64,000 nt of DNA from Toxorhynchites rutilus septentrionalis (taxonomy: Eukaryota; Arthropoda; Insecta; Diptera; Culicidae), in NCBI RefSeq assembly GCF_029784135.1, contig NC_073746.1, positions 101,634,515 to 101,698,514 on the forward strand. Reading direction: 5' to 3'. The notes beneath the pieces are model-generated. The model ran no database searches and had not been told where the DNA came from. It was given only the letters and a program-made list of their open reading frames with translations. Position 1 is the stretch's first letter. Each line of letters opens with the position of its first letter. Positions 53,641 to 64,000 of the stretch are shown here, one piece after another. A program made the position numbers and the translations under genes.

Positions 53641-53897
53641 TTGAAAAAACCGGTGTAGAAAACCTTAATGATGATAATACTCAACTGAATGACACCCTCC
53701 CTGACACACCCTTCACAGTACTTCCAACGCTCAATGTCATTGTTTTTTCACAGAGTATTTGTACGTTTTGGAAAATTTTCGATTTTACGGTAAATGGATA
53801 ATCGGAAAGAATAATTCTTAAGCATTGGAATTTTGCTTCACCGCCATCAACAAATATAACAGCAATGGCTTCCCTTTAAAAAAAACCCTGCCGTTAA

Positions 53898-55156
53898 CCC
53901 TTCTGTACTCGCGTGCAAATTCGTAACATACTCGCGCACGGTGTCACAGACCGAAAATTGAACTTCTGTTGTTTTTGTTGTTTTTCAGGCTTTGTTGGCA
54001 TTTATTTGAAGAAGAGGGTATGATTGAATGAAAAAACTCCGAAAAATATGTTTTCTTCGTCTCTATTATGTTTTAAAAGTCATCTAATTCAGCCTCATCA
54101 AAATAGAGTAATTTGTGATACTCTAACACAAATAACGAAATTCGAATTTTTCACTATTATTAATTAAAAGAAGACAACTGAATATAATTCATGGAAGTAT
54201 TAAGAACTATAAAATAACATAAAAACGTATTAATCGATTGTGGTTTCATTGGAGTAAGAATCAGAACATAGCATAACTGCATACTCGAAACAAACACATT
54301 TTTTACATTTCATGCAATTGTTGCGTGTTTTTCGGGTCTTTTATCGAAGAAAAGAATGTATAACGACCTTCTATGTAATTACCAGATGATACAGGTTCTG
54401 GAATATAAAATTTGCATATCTCTAATATTCTTTGTCTCTGTTTTTTGGTAAAATAAGAATTAATGCCTTTTTTTTTTAGATGGGGCATGAAAAGATGATA
54501 TAAAAGGAATTTTAGGAACTTCCTTTTCTTTTTCTTGTTTTCTTGTCGATATTGTCCATTATAAAAAAAAGTATCCCCAAAACTGTAACTGTTAAAAATT
54601 ACTATAAGCTACCGATGGGTTTATAGTTCACTGTCTACAATTCTTCCACAAGTGAAATTCTTTCACAAGTGTGTATATGTATGACCATTATATTTAGCGA
54701 ATAACTATACGAAAGTCAAACATTTATATTTTTTAAACGTGAATCTAGTGATGAATATATCGACGAATAGTTAATATATGGATCCGTTCAATCCAGTTAC
54801 TAAAGGCACTGAAATCAAATAAGAAGAGTCCGGTAATGATCTTATACATTATATTTAATAAATATTCCACGCCACTAACATTAATCTAAACATTTCATTC
54901 AACAATATTCTAGAATATGAAAAAAGGCACTTGTCTAAAAAAGTTACTCCTATACTCGCGTCGGTGTGTCAGACCGAAAGTGTTAAAAAAGTGACACACG
55001 TCCCATTTGTACCAACACATGCGATACTCTAAACGATGTCGAACGACGAATAACGAAGCTAGAGAGATTTGCAAAGTCGTAGTGTTGATATTTTCTGAGA
55101 AATGAACGAATTATTGATTTCTCAGTCTGACAGACCAATGCGCGAGTATAGGAGTG
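53898..55156 (-). mobile_element. piggyBac-like element, internally deleted (copy A)
   Basis: TTAA at 53894-53897 and 55157-55160. The ends are CCCTTCTGTACTCGCGTGC and, inverted, CACTCCTATACTCGCGC. Sub-terminal ACAGACCGAAA/TCTGACAGACC blocks are also inverted. Only the transposase C-terminus remains (54303-54488, minus strand). About 1259 bp, non-autonomous. Confidence 0.8.
54303..54488 (-). pseudogene. piggyBac transposase C-terminal remnant (A)
   Basis: The frame starts MPHLKKKGINSYF and reads QRQRILEICKFYIPEP and GRYTFFSSIKDPKN before a one-base shift truncates it (QQLHEM). The same segment in copy C continues into the Cys-rich tail, which is still present here out of frame (to about 54245). 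Confidence 0.7.
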
Positions 55157-55160
55157 TTAA

Positions 55161-55889
55161 TAAGTTAAAATTACATGAGATAAAAAAAAGGTCACATCGC
55201 ACCATAGGTGGATAAATTCAGGTTTATCCTTAGAGACCTTAGACCCTCCTGTGCTTGTTCATCTCGGAATGTAAAATTAATACATCTATGAATGTCGTAT
55301 ATTTGCTAATTGATGTGACTTGTGTTCGATTTTTCGAACAGTCATTTCGTCAAACAAATGTTTACAGCTAGATCATTAATGAGTTAATCGCGGCTTGCAA
55401 ATTGAACCAATTGAAACATGGGGTATAGTACAACAGAAGATGAAACCAAGCGCATAATTTATTATACAGTAAAACCTGTTTTTTATGCTAATTTTTGTTT
55501 GTGTGATTTTTTTTGTGCGATCGCACAAAAAAATGCATGAAAAATCTCGAGCGATTTATTTGTGCGGCATTTGGAAAAAAATAAAGTCATCGGTAATTTT
55601 TTTTTCTATCTTTGATACATAAGGACTCCCATTCTCATGTTTTGTTTTGTTTGTTTCAAGGTGTCAGTAGGAGCTTATTGAAAGGAGCAAAGAGTGGATT
55701 TTTTTATCTGCGCCGCTTATTAAAATGAAAGAATGAAATCGAATGTTGATCACGAATGGAATCATTAGGATTTGGGTTATTTTGTTAAGGAAACTAAATC
55801 GCACAACAGTTTTGTTTGTACAGTCCAGTATTCGTATTGAATGAGCGACTGGGAGCGACTTGTTTGTACCAATCGACCAATCAGAGCGT
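55161..55889. other. Unassigned intergenic DNA
   Basis: CTTAGACCCTCCTGTGCTTG near 55240 resembles a piggyBac-type end but has no partner. A GTGCGATCGCAC palindrome lies near 55516. No gene recognised. Confidence 0.3.
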
Positions 55890-56135
55890 TGGATTTTCGT
55901 TTAAATAATGTTTCACATTCTTCAATTGTTCGATACTTAGTTTCTTAAAATATATCATTATCTACATTGTGATAAGTTGTTATGGAGTGCCCAAATCGAT
56001 TGATGCGGAAATCTCGTAAACCCATCTGGAAATGACTGAGCAATAAATCCTTGAAATTGGACAATTTTCACAATGCGATTGATTTTCCGTTTTACATTTG
56101 CTCCCCAATATTCTCCAGAAAGACATAAAACATAT
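55890..56135 (-). repeat. Partial reverse copy of the Helentron-like repeat
   Basis: On the minus strand, GTCTTTCTGGAGAATATTGG, GTGAAAATTGTCCAATTT, TTATTGCTCAGTCATTTCC and GGGCACTCCATAACAA match the first 200 bases of 51808-52822 in order. The palindromic terminus itself is mutated. Confidence 0.6.
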
Positions 56136-58070
56136 GTCGGCTAATAGAGCAAGCATTCGGTCAAAGCTCTGTTAAATATATCCAAGTGTTGGTCAATTGG
56201 TTTCGATGAATGTGTGTAGTGATTATACCGAAAAGGTATTTCTCAGAAAAATAGTTATAGATGTAACTTCATATAGCCAAGGAGTAATTCCACAACTCCA
56301 ATAACTTTAGCATGTCTTGAAATCTTCAGCGCTCTGAAGTTGTCCCATGCTATCATAATTAGCAAACACTGTTTCTCTGCAATACAAATTGCAAATCTCA
56401 CCTCTGAAACCCAGCAATAAACAGAAAAAAACGCAAGTCGTGGGAGTGATTATATGGAGACACGCTGAAAATATGCATCGTTGTAAATGCACTTGAATTG
56501 AACCCCCAGTTCACATATCTGACACTGTAGCAAAGCCAAACATTTAGAAATGCAGAAAACCCAAAGAGCGTAAATTAATTCCATCTTCTGCTACAATCAA
56601 ATGGCAATTTGTCGATCCGCTGAATAAGTACCCATCCAGCCGGGGTATTATAGTTCAAGTAGTTAACATATTTCTAACATTTACTCTATCGTCAGATGAC
56701 ATTTATAGGGAGAACTCTATTCGACATTTTCACCCACTATATATATATTTTTCATATACCGAGAGTGTGTAAATGCATTCCAAAACGCATCATCTCTTGC
56801 TGCATCCACAAATGGAATTGAAATCTGCCGCATTGAAGAAAGAACACGATACCGGTATTGTACCACGCTTCAATGGTCCCAGGGAACGTGTCACAGTAGC
56901 GAATGCTGTATACAGGTACGCAAGTACGGTGTCTGGTTCGAGGCAAGTTTATCAGTTTTCATCACGAATCGTCTAGCGTAGTTGTCAAGGTCGTTATGAA
57001 ATCAATCTAGGTTAAGTTTTTGAAATATATCTCTACACGCGAACACCATCTCTTCCTGCATAGGTTGTGTGCTATCGAGTTGTGAGAATTTATTCTTTCC
57101 TTGAAATGAACACATGTAAAGCTATAAAAATATATTTCCAACATGTGACAAACGTTGATGATAATCACGGCATCTCGTACCATTTATTTTGATTTCCACT
57201 AGTGACTCGAATCATCTGCCCCGACGTCCAAGAAACAGGTCATTAATCGACCACTAGCTTAATTCAAAAGATATTGAATATTAAATAAGCACTTATCGGT
57301 TAGTACTCCCCTCACTGGTGCGCATGTCGAATAAGTATTGCGTATAGCGTGTCGCGTTCCACGTAAAACCCAGTCGTTGTGTAATAAAATATTGTGATTG
57401 AACAATCTGAAGAACATGATTATGGTTGTCAGTAAAAATGACCCGCCGTTAAATTTTCATCAATTTCAGAACATTTATCATGAACCAGTACACCCTGAAA
57501 CTGGATAAAGATCCCGTTTAATTAATTTTGCTGTTGTACATACCTGTACCATATATTCATAGTTACAAGGTGGTGATCCTGACTAGATATCAACATCACG
57601 CGACAACTCCAGCAAAGAGATCCAGTGACGCATTCAAAGCCCAATTTTCGTTTTGAATATCACTTTCATCGAACAAAGCGCGCCACCACGCGAAGATTAG
57701 GCATTACAAAAAATTGATGAGACTGGAATTCTATATGGGCTTTTCGAAAAGAAGACGCTGTGTACCTCTACGACGCAGTACAAACGACAGATAATGGTTA
57801 CAATATAACATGACCTTAAATAAAGTAGAGCGAAAACATCTCCTGGACACGAGCATACGCCCATTAGATTTGAGGCTGCTAGTTGAGCTAGTCTTCAAAA
57901 TAATCATAATAGGGGAAGGCGGGGAATGACGACCGGTCTTTACATTATTGAAACAATCAACTATTGGACATTTTGGTCGGTAAACGTTGTTCTGCCATAT
58001 AATTTATTTCTATATGAGTTGGTAAAAAAGTAACAAATATATTTCAAGAGAGTTTGTATATTATCTATGA
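56136..58070. other. Unassigned intergenic DNA
   Basis: Short frames (for example 56773-56976 on the + strand) show no known motif. No repeat ends are recognised. Confidence 0.3.
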
Positions 58071-58395
58071 TTTTTTTTTTAAATGTCAAGTTTGTTCTTT
58101 ATTCAAAAATTACATAGTTATTTTATTCAAAATTTAATTCAAAAGCGGCAATATCGATTGTACCGTTAGTCTCATTCACGAGATCAACATACGTCATGAA
58201 GTTTTTCAATATTGCTATTCTTTTTACTTTCCTTATGTGATGAAGCTCCGGTCTTAATAACATGATGATCGTTGCCATCCATCTAAGATAGTTACAATTT
58301 TCCGCTCCCGCAACTTGTGGGCACTCGCTCAATTTATGTACCAGCGTTTCTTCGGATGCGAGACAATGGAGGCAGTTCGCTCCATCAGTAAAACT
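58071..58395 (-). mobile_element. LINE 3' end fragment (Jockey-group type)
   Basis: The minus strand encodes DGANCLHCLASEETLVHKLS, then ECPQVAGA and a tail ending AAFELNFE before a stop near 58125. C-x2-C..H..C is the zinc motif at the end of Jockey-group ORF2 proteins. A 3' UTR with AATAAA and an A run (58071-58082) follows. 5' truncated and joined directly to a mariner remnant at about 58395. Confidence 0.7.
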
Positions 58396-58862
58396 GTTTT
58401 TTTTGCAAAATTCAATTTTATTATTCAACATAATTGCCTTCGAGGGCGATACAGCGATTATAGCGATCTTGCAACTTTTCGATACCATTTTTATAGTACT
58501 CTTTCGGGTTTTCCTCAAAATAGGGCTCAGTTTCGGTAATCACTTCATCATCGGTCTTAAATTTCTAGCCAGCAAGTATTCTCTTTAGATCTGCGAACAG
58601 CAAGTAGTCGCTGGGGGCCAGATCTGGAGAATACGGTGGATGCGGAAACAATTCAAAGCCCAATTCATGCAACTTTGCCATCAATACACGAAATTCGAAT
58701 TTTTCCATTTCTTTTCACAATAACAAAAGTTGCTTCACTCTCAATGCTGTAACTCACGAACCAATTGACCGACTGCTGTCAAATTTTGACACGTATCCAT
58801 TGAAAGATGGTGCAAGAGGCGCCATCTAAACGTCAACCTTATGAACTTTTCAGCCGAACTTA
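58396..58862 (-). mobile_element. Internally deleted mariner element
   Basis: The 5' end on the minus strand is near 58862 (TAAGTTCGGCTGAAAAGTTC after a TA), followed by a 5' UTR of about 150 bases and a shortened transposase. The 3' inverted repeat is missing where the LINE fragment begins. Confidence 0.65.
58421..58708 (-). pseudogene. Mariner transposase, deleted middle
   Basis: It starts MEKFEFRVL, then jumps directly to AKLHELGFELFPHPPYSPDL, APSDYLLFADLKRILAG, a TAG stop, and KFKTDDEVITETEPYFEENP with YYKNGIEKLQDRYNRCIALE. PHPPYSPDLAPSDY contains the last catalytic Asp of DD34D mariners. The helix-turn-helix region and the first two catalytic Asp residues are deleted, so the copy was certainly non-autonomous. 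Confidence 0.85.
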
Positions 58863-59169
58863 TATCATTCTAATTTGGGTGAAGAAACGAAATATAGACG
58901 ACGCAGATCTGATCAGCCGTTCTCATGTGATAATGAGTAATACGTACGTGGGAAAACCCTTGTTTTAGATATAAGAACATTTTGGTATATTACATTACCC
59001 TATTACAATTATGAATACCCATTTTAGCGTGTGTATAGGTGAAATGTAATGATAAACAACATAAAATAAACTTTTCAGATGGCGGCGAGTACCGATTTAT
59101 TATGTTGCTTACTAGAAATTTACTAGAAATTGTTTTTAATAATTTAATTAATGCCCCGTGAAACCAATG

Positions 59170-60187
59170 CACAATGGTCCAGAAGGTGCATATAAGTGGA
59201 AATTAGCATCTAGCGCTCTACAATTATTCTCTAGACAAAAACTGTCTTCGACAAAGCTGTTGCATATGATAGAGTGCTTATTTTGATGTTGTCAGAAATA
59301 GGGTGACCCAATATTTTCGATGGAATAAAAAATCAAACTTTCTTATCTTTATAGATAGAGGTAAATATAGTTCGACAATGTTTGAACGTTTTTTTGGCTC
59401 TAACTTTTATATTTCAAATCCTACATCAAAATTGTCTTCGAACGACTTTTAGAGCTTAACAAGACAAATATTTTTCGATGCAGAACTTGTTAATATCTTA
59501 ATCCTACTTGAAGCTACTGATGATTTTTCACCCAAAAACTCATGATTTCAATTTTAATTTACTCCAATACAAAACATAACAGAGTTTTGAAAGTCCCACA
59601 TTATGTAAAGTGAAGTTTTTTCTTCCAAATGCCGTCAACCAACATTTTGTTTATGTTTGCCCCAAAATGAATGACAAGTGAATGAAGAGAGCGTATTTTT
59701 TGGAAAGAAATATCAATAACTTTGAGTAAAACTGATATATTGACAAGTTCTGCATCGCAAAATATTTGTCTTACTAAGCTCTAAATGTGTTTCGAAGACA
59801 GTTTGCATTTAAAATTTGAAATATAAAAATTAGATAAAAAAGCATTTTTTCATACTGACCCTAACGCAACTTAGAAAAAAACGTTATATCGGTTATTTCA
59901 AGAGATAGAAAAAAAAATAATTATTGGTTTTGCTTGTTTAATTATTGGTTTTGCTCTACAAATTTGCTTAAAATAACTGGGGCTAAAACATTGTAGAACC
60001 GTATTTATATAGATAAAAAGTAAGATTTTTTATTTAATCGAATATTTTGGTAACCCTATTTTTGAGAACATTGAAATGAGCGCTTTGTCATATGTAACAA
60101 CTTTGTCGAAGACAGTTTTTGTCTAGAGAATAACTGTCGAGCTCTAAATGCTAATTTGCCCTTAAATGCACCTCCTGGACCATTGTG
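59170..60187. mobile_element. 1-kb foldback element (FB3) with 5-bp duplication
   Basis: CAATG flanks both sides (59165-59169, 60188-60192). The left arm begins CACAATGGTCCAGAAGGTGC and the right arm ends in its inverse (CACCTCCTGGACCATTGTG). The arms share AATTAGCAT, ATTCTCTAGACAAAAACTGT, CTTCGACAAAG, AATAGGGT, CTTCGAA and GATGCAGAACTTGT. They reach about 59490 and 59750, with the centre near 59620. No coding capacity. Confidence 0.75.
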
Positions 60188-60595
60188 CAATGTTGTAATA
60201 ATGAACACACAGATCTGTTAAATGTCCTTATATAGAAAACGATATGTTCTTCAAGCATTTCATAGAATTATTGAGGCACTTTCACTTGACTCAGACGAAC
60301 TATAGTAAGATATGTGATTTGCCACAAAAGATATCAGTTGAACACACGTAATCGGCACGAACTCCTGATTTAGAACAGAAGTTTTCAAATGGTGCTACGC
60401 GGGAGATTTGCGCTCCGTGAAGTTACATCAAATGTTCCCACTGGAAAACCCACCTAGAAAAAAAAATTAATTTAAGTTCACTGGGCATATAGTAATTTAT
60501 CTTGTTTGCTCCGGGTCAGATGTCGTGTAACTGCGACTCGCAACCGAAACAGAGTTGTTTCCTGTTGTTTGGGTTTGTTTGTTTGTATTGTTTAA

Positions 60596-61785
60596 CCCTC
60601 CTGTACTCGCGTGCAAAATCATAACACGTTTACTCGCGCACGTTGTCACAGACCGAAAATTGTACTTCTCTGTAATGTTACCATTGTGTATTTTCCAGGC
60701 TTTATTGGCATTTTTTGAGGAAAAGGGGATTGACTGAATGAAAAAACTCCAAAAAATATGTTTTCTTCGTCTTTATTATATTTTAATAGTCATCTAATTC
60801 TGCCTCCTCAAAATAGAGTAATTTTTGATACTCCAACACAAATAACGAAATTCGAATTTTTCACTGTTATAAATTAAAAGTAAGCAACTGAATACAATTC
60901 ATGGAAGTATAAAGAGCTATAAAATAACATGAAAACGTATTAATCGATTGTGGTTTCATTGGAGTAAGAATCAGCACATAGCATAACTGCATGCTCGAAA
61001 CAAACACATTTTTTACATTTCATGCAGTTGTCGCGTGTTTTCGAGTCTTTTATCGAAGAGAAAAATGTATAATGACCTTCTAGATAATTACCAGATGATA
61101 AAGGTTCTGGAATATAAAGTTTGCATATTAATAATATTCTTTGTCTCTGTATTCTTGGTAAACTAAGAATTAATGCCTTTTTTAGATGGGGCATGAAAAG
61201 ATGATATAAAAGGATTTCTAGGAACTTCCTTTTCTTTTTCTTGTTTTCTTGTGGATATTGTCCTTTATAAAAAAAATATCCCCGAAACTGTAACTGTTAA
61301 AAATAACCTAAGCTACCGATTGGTATATAGTTTACTGTTTACTATTTTCCCACAAGTGAAATTCTTCCACAAGTGTGTGTATATATAGGACCATTATATT
61401 TAGCGAATAACTATACGAAAGTCAAACATTTATATTTTGCTTTTGAACGTATGAATCTAACGACGAATAGTTAATATACGGATCCGTTCAATCCAGTAAC
61501 AAAAGGCACTGAAATCAAATAAGAATTGTCCGGTAATGATCTTATGCATTATATTCAATAAATATTCCACGGCACTAACATTAATTTATGCATTTCCCTC
61601 AAAAATATTCTAGAATATGAAAAAAAGACACTTGTCCAAAAAAGTCAGACCGAAAGTGTTAAAAAAGTGGCACACGTCTCCTTTATACCAACACATGCGA
61701 TACGCTAAACGATGATGGACGACGAATAACGAAGCTAGAGAGAATCGCAAAGTCGTAGTGTTGATATTTTCTGAGTATAGGAGTG
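60596..61785 (-). mobile_element. piggyBac-like element, internally deleted (copy C)
   Basis: TTAA at 60592-60595 and 61786-61789. Ends CCCTCCTGTACTCGCGTGC and (inverted) CACTCCTATACTC. Closely similar to copy A along its length. Near the right end about 45 bases present in copy A (including ACAGACCAATGCGCG) are missing, so that terminus is defective. It keeps a longer transposase tail than copy A. Confidence 0.82.
60940..61194 (-). pseudogene. piggyBac transposase C-terminus with Cys-rich tail
   Basis: 84 codons: MPHLKKALILSLPRIQRQRI, KLYIPEPLSSGNYLEG, YTFFSSIKDSKTRDN and then CMKCKKCVCFEHAVMLCADS. The C-x2-C-x2-C..H...C pattern is the DNA-binding RING-like tail of piggyBac transposases. 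The catalytic core is absent, so it is a remnant even though the frame is open. Confidence 0.75.
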
Positions 61786-61789
61786 TTAA

Positions 61790-62810
61790 GGTGAAGGTGG
61801 AAGCTAGCCACAAATGGTTGCCACAATGGCGCTCATTTCTTTCATCTCCCTCCCTCACCTCTCGCCCGAAAATCAATAAATTTGCGAAACAGTGTGAAGA
61901 AAATGATCGTTTTCGCACACTTCCCATCAATTAATATCAACCAAATTCTAATCGATTACTCACAAGATGTTAAATTTTCATCTGCTGTCGCACTGTATAG
62001 TGAAAAACGTCGGAAACTCGAGCGAGTGCTCTGAAAGTTAAATTTTCGTTTTTCAATCTTCGGCAATGGATTTGTTTGTATTGGTGAAAGCATCGTTATT
62101 TTTTCGACACTGATGCCAGACAACATCATCGAAACAGCTATAAAAACCACTCAATAAAATGTTATTCCTGAGTCATAGCGTTTCATGTCATGAAAATCAA
62201 TAGAATAAAATTGTGTTGATATCAATACAATTATTATTTTTACGTTTAATGGGTCAATAATGTAAGTTTTAGCAACTTAAACATTGGGTAAGAAAATTAT
62301 ATTGCAGAGCTCGGAACATTGCCACGGCTGCCTATGCTTTCAAAAACAGTAAACGGAAAAGTATTACATTCAATCAAAATGCCTCGGCCAACGAAGAGAA
62401 GGCCAATACTATCAACGAAGGAAAATATTAAGGAATTATCAACATCGAGTTACTATGCGGAGGAACTTGTTAATACCAAAAGAACCCCAATTTTCATGTG
62501 TTATAAATTTGCTTGTGTTACGCTCGCGTATAATCAGAATTTTACTTCATATGCAAATGCACCTTCTATATATATATATTTATATTTGCAATTGTTCATC
62601 GGAACATATCGTTCATCCATTTTACTTTAGTATTGAATTGTTTTATTTTTTCAAATGTATTCAAAGACTCGTGTCAATGAAGCGCCACACAGTCTGATAA
62701 GTGAAGTGATCTATTTACGTGTGCTTTGCTCTTCTCTCACAAACACTATTACCCCATTTTTACACGTGGGTTTACCTATACTACTACAATGGCTAGCTTC
62801 CACCTTCACC
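61790..62810. mobile_element. TTAA element with perfect 21-bp ends, abutting copy C
   Basis: The left end GGTGAAGGTGGAAGCTAGCC and the right end GGCTAGCTTCCACCTTCACC are perfect inverted repeats of 21 bp. TTAA stands at 61786-61789 (shared with copy C) and 62811-62814. The 1021-bp interior includes a + strand open frame at 62319-62630 with no recognised domain. The end sequence differs completely from the CCCTCCTGTACTC family. Confidence 0.8.
62319..62630 (+). CDS. Unrecognised open frame inside the TTAA element
   Basis: 103 codons, basic at the start (KMPRPTKRRPILSTKENIKE) and aromatic/hydrophobic at the end where it crosses a TATATA tract. No family motif is seen. It may be a remnant of a coding region or chance. 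It overlaps another short frame at 62455-62697. Confidence 0.2.
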   Translation: MPRLPMLSKTVNGKVLHSIKMPRPTKRRPILSTKENIKELSTSSYYAEELVNTKRTPIFMCYKFACVTLAYNQNFTSYANAPSIYIYLYLQLFIGTYRSSILL

Positions 62811-62837
62811 TTAAAAAGTACAGGTGCTTTTTTTTGA

Positions 62838-64000
62838 CCCCCACCTCATACCCCTACAAAGGTTTGAACAGGTCGATTTATCTTATAGATAGTATGTATG
62901 TTTGCATAAAATTTAAGAGACCAGCATTATAAAGCAAAAACAAAAACGAACTGACTCTGTTGCAGGCATGAATTTCTATTAATCGAACATTATAAATTGG
63001 CGAAAACTGTAAAAAAAACAATGTTTCTACCCGTATTGACATAATCATAGTCTCAACTTCAGATCCAAAGCTTTCACAAGGCCGGTCAAGAAAATTTCCA
63101 ACCCGGGAAGATCCTTGACTGATTGGGAATTTAACCCAATATCTAAAAGTGTCAACTAAGAACATATTAGAGATCTGCCACTATTCAGAAATACTCGACA
63201 TAACCATCTTATGATAAGATAGTTTACGACAATTCTGAATGAGCTATCCCCATTCCAGTTTCCACTTCAGACCCCATATAAAATTTCATTGTGTATCAGT
63301 ATTCTACCAGTGTTCACTATTAACATAGTCCAGACCTACCAAACGCGCGCGAGGCTCAAACTTTCGTAGACAACGCTCGTTATTATTTTTTTACAATATA
63401 CATTAACAACAAAGAGAAAAAAAAACATCATCATCATCAGTACGAACATGGTAGTTTTACCTGTAAATGAATTTTGTAAATATCAATCAATTATAAACAT
63501 ATATAAGTTATTAAGCAAAAATTTTATGGAAACCTGTTTACAAAACAGATTTTACGTGTGAAATACACATTTTCTTAAACTCTGCCATTGTTGCCGCACG
63601 TTTTATTTCTCTGGGCATCGAATTGAAAAAAAAATACCTTTATACAACAACGAATTCTGTGACCTACTAAACATAAAGTTTGGTGTTCTTGCATCATTCG
63701 CGTTTCTTGTATTATATCTATGAACATCACTTCCTCTTTCAATTCGATCACACAAATATCGAGGCAGCATACCGTTTAAAATTTTGAAGATGAACACCAT
63801 TGTCAAATAATAAATTCTTTGCTTCACAGATAGCCACTGTAGCGCGTCCAACATCAAACTAGAGGAAGTGTATCTATTACATCTTAAAATCAAACGCATT
63901 ACCTTATTTTCCAAACGCTGCAATCTCGTTAATTGTGTATTGTTTGCAAGGAATAGGATCGACGAGCAAAAATCTATATGCGGTGAAATCAAAGATTTGT
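62838..64000 (-). mobile_element. LINE, same family as 3079-7440, runs off the right edge
   Basis: The 3' UTR (about 62838-63540) shares CCCCTACAAAGGTTTGA and AAAACGAACTGA with the left-hand copy. The coding part starts at about 63545 and continues past 64000. Same strand and same family, about 60 kb apart. Confidence 0.75.
63545..64000 (-). pseudogene. LINE ORF2 C-terminal region, partial
   Basis: Open from the window edge to 63603: HIDFCSSILFLANNTQLTRL, QRLENKVMRLILRCNRYTSS, DALQWLSVKQRIYYLTMVFI and RYNTRNANDARTPNF. These match the thumb/C-terminal region of the ORF2 at 3636-4844 nearly residue for residue. Near 63630, an A/T-run shift gives FFSIRCPEK, where the other copy has NVFNSMPRHIK. 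The remaining C-terminus continues out of frame to about 63545. Confidence 0.8.

Noticed and set aside
58396..58518. Start of a 131-codon minus-strand protein ending at 58123
   Set aside because: The N-terminal part is mariner sequence read in a wrong frame; only the part left of about 58395 is LINE-derived.

Overview
The window is AT-rich insect nuclear DNA, most likely from a culicine-type mosquito. The genes are intron-bearing Rebers-Riddiford cuticle genes with TATA-box promoters, AG/GT introns and, in two of them, AATAAA signals. The repeats also fit a mosquito: DD37E-type Tc1/mariner elements, I-like LINEs, a tRNA-derived SINE, and hAT, piggyBac and Helentron-like families. There is no prokaryotic signal. 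The species assignment is inference; no search was run.

The only host genes I can support are three paralogous cuticle-protein genes on the + strand, at about 2.0-2.8 kb, 21.7-22.6 kb and 36.4-37.5 kb. They share a TATATAAAC promoter, a 6-codon first coding exon (MKCxxV; gene 1 can start 3 codons earlier), a first intron in the same place and a small phase-1 second intron. Genes 1 and 3 encode a complete RR-1 chitin-binding domain. Gene 2 keeps the secreted, repeat-rich N-terminus and the C-terminal NGFQ..G.HLPTP motif, but the chitin-binding core has eroded. All three products should be secreted into the cuticle.

Almost everything else is mobile DNA, much of it nested. 3-7.4 kb: a two-ORF LINE (- strand); the same family runs off the right edge at 62.8-64 kb. 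8-10.3 kb: tandem-module repeat split by a 1.08-kb element with an 8-bp target duplication. 10.3-11 kb: foldback. 11.6-12.9 kb: intact-looking DD37E transposon, with further copies at 19.3-20.6 kb (inserted in a LINE reading frame) and 43.8-45.1 kb (inserted in a foldback repeat). 14.5-18.0 kb: three-level nest of Helentron-like and inverted-repeat elements. 23.7-26.7 kb: module repeats and a 0.9-kb palindrome. 26.8 and 50.2 kb: SINEs. 28.6 kb: hexamer microsatellite. 29.6-33.6 kb: I-like LINE. 37.7-39.5 kb: TTAA-flanked element. 39.5-43.0 kb: decayed hAT with 8-bp target duplication and a nested TA-flanked MITE. 47.5-49.4 kb: young non-autonomous LTR retrotransposon with near-identical LTRs and a 5-bp duplication. 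51.8-52.8 kb: Helentron-like copy. 53.4-55.2 and 60.6-62.8 kb: piggyBac-like elements, two of them abutting at one shared TTAA. 59.2-60.2 kb: foldback.

The window therefore reads as a small cuticle-gene cluster whose members are now 14-19 kb apart, with the intervals filled largely by transposons. I see no clearly new biochemical system. The most interesting points are the RR-eroded cuticle paralogue, a frame-neutral intron in gene 1, the hairpin-ended nested family, the young LTR element, and the shared-TTAA double insertion.
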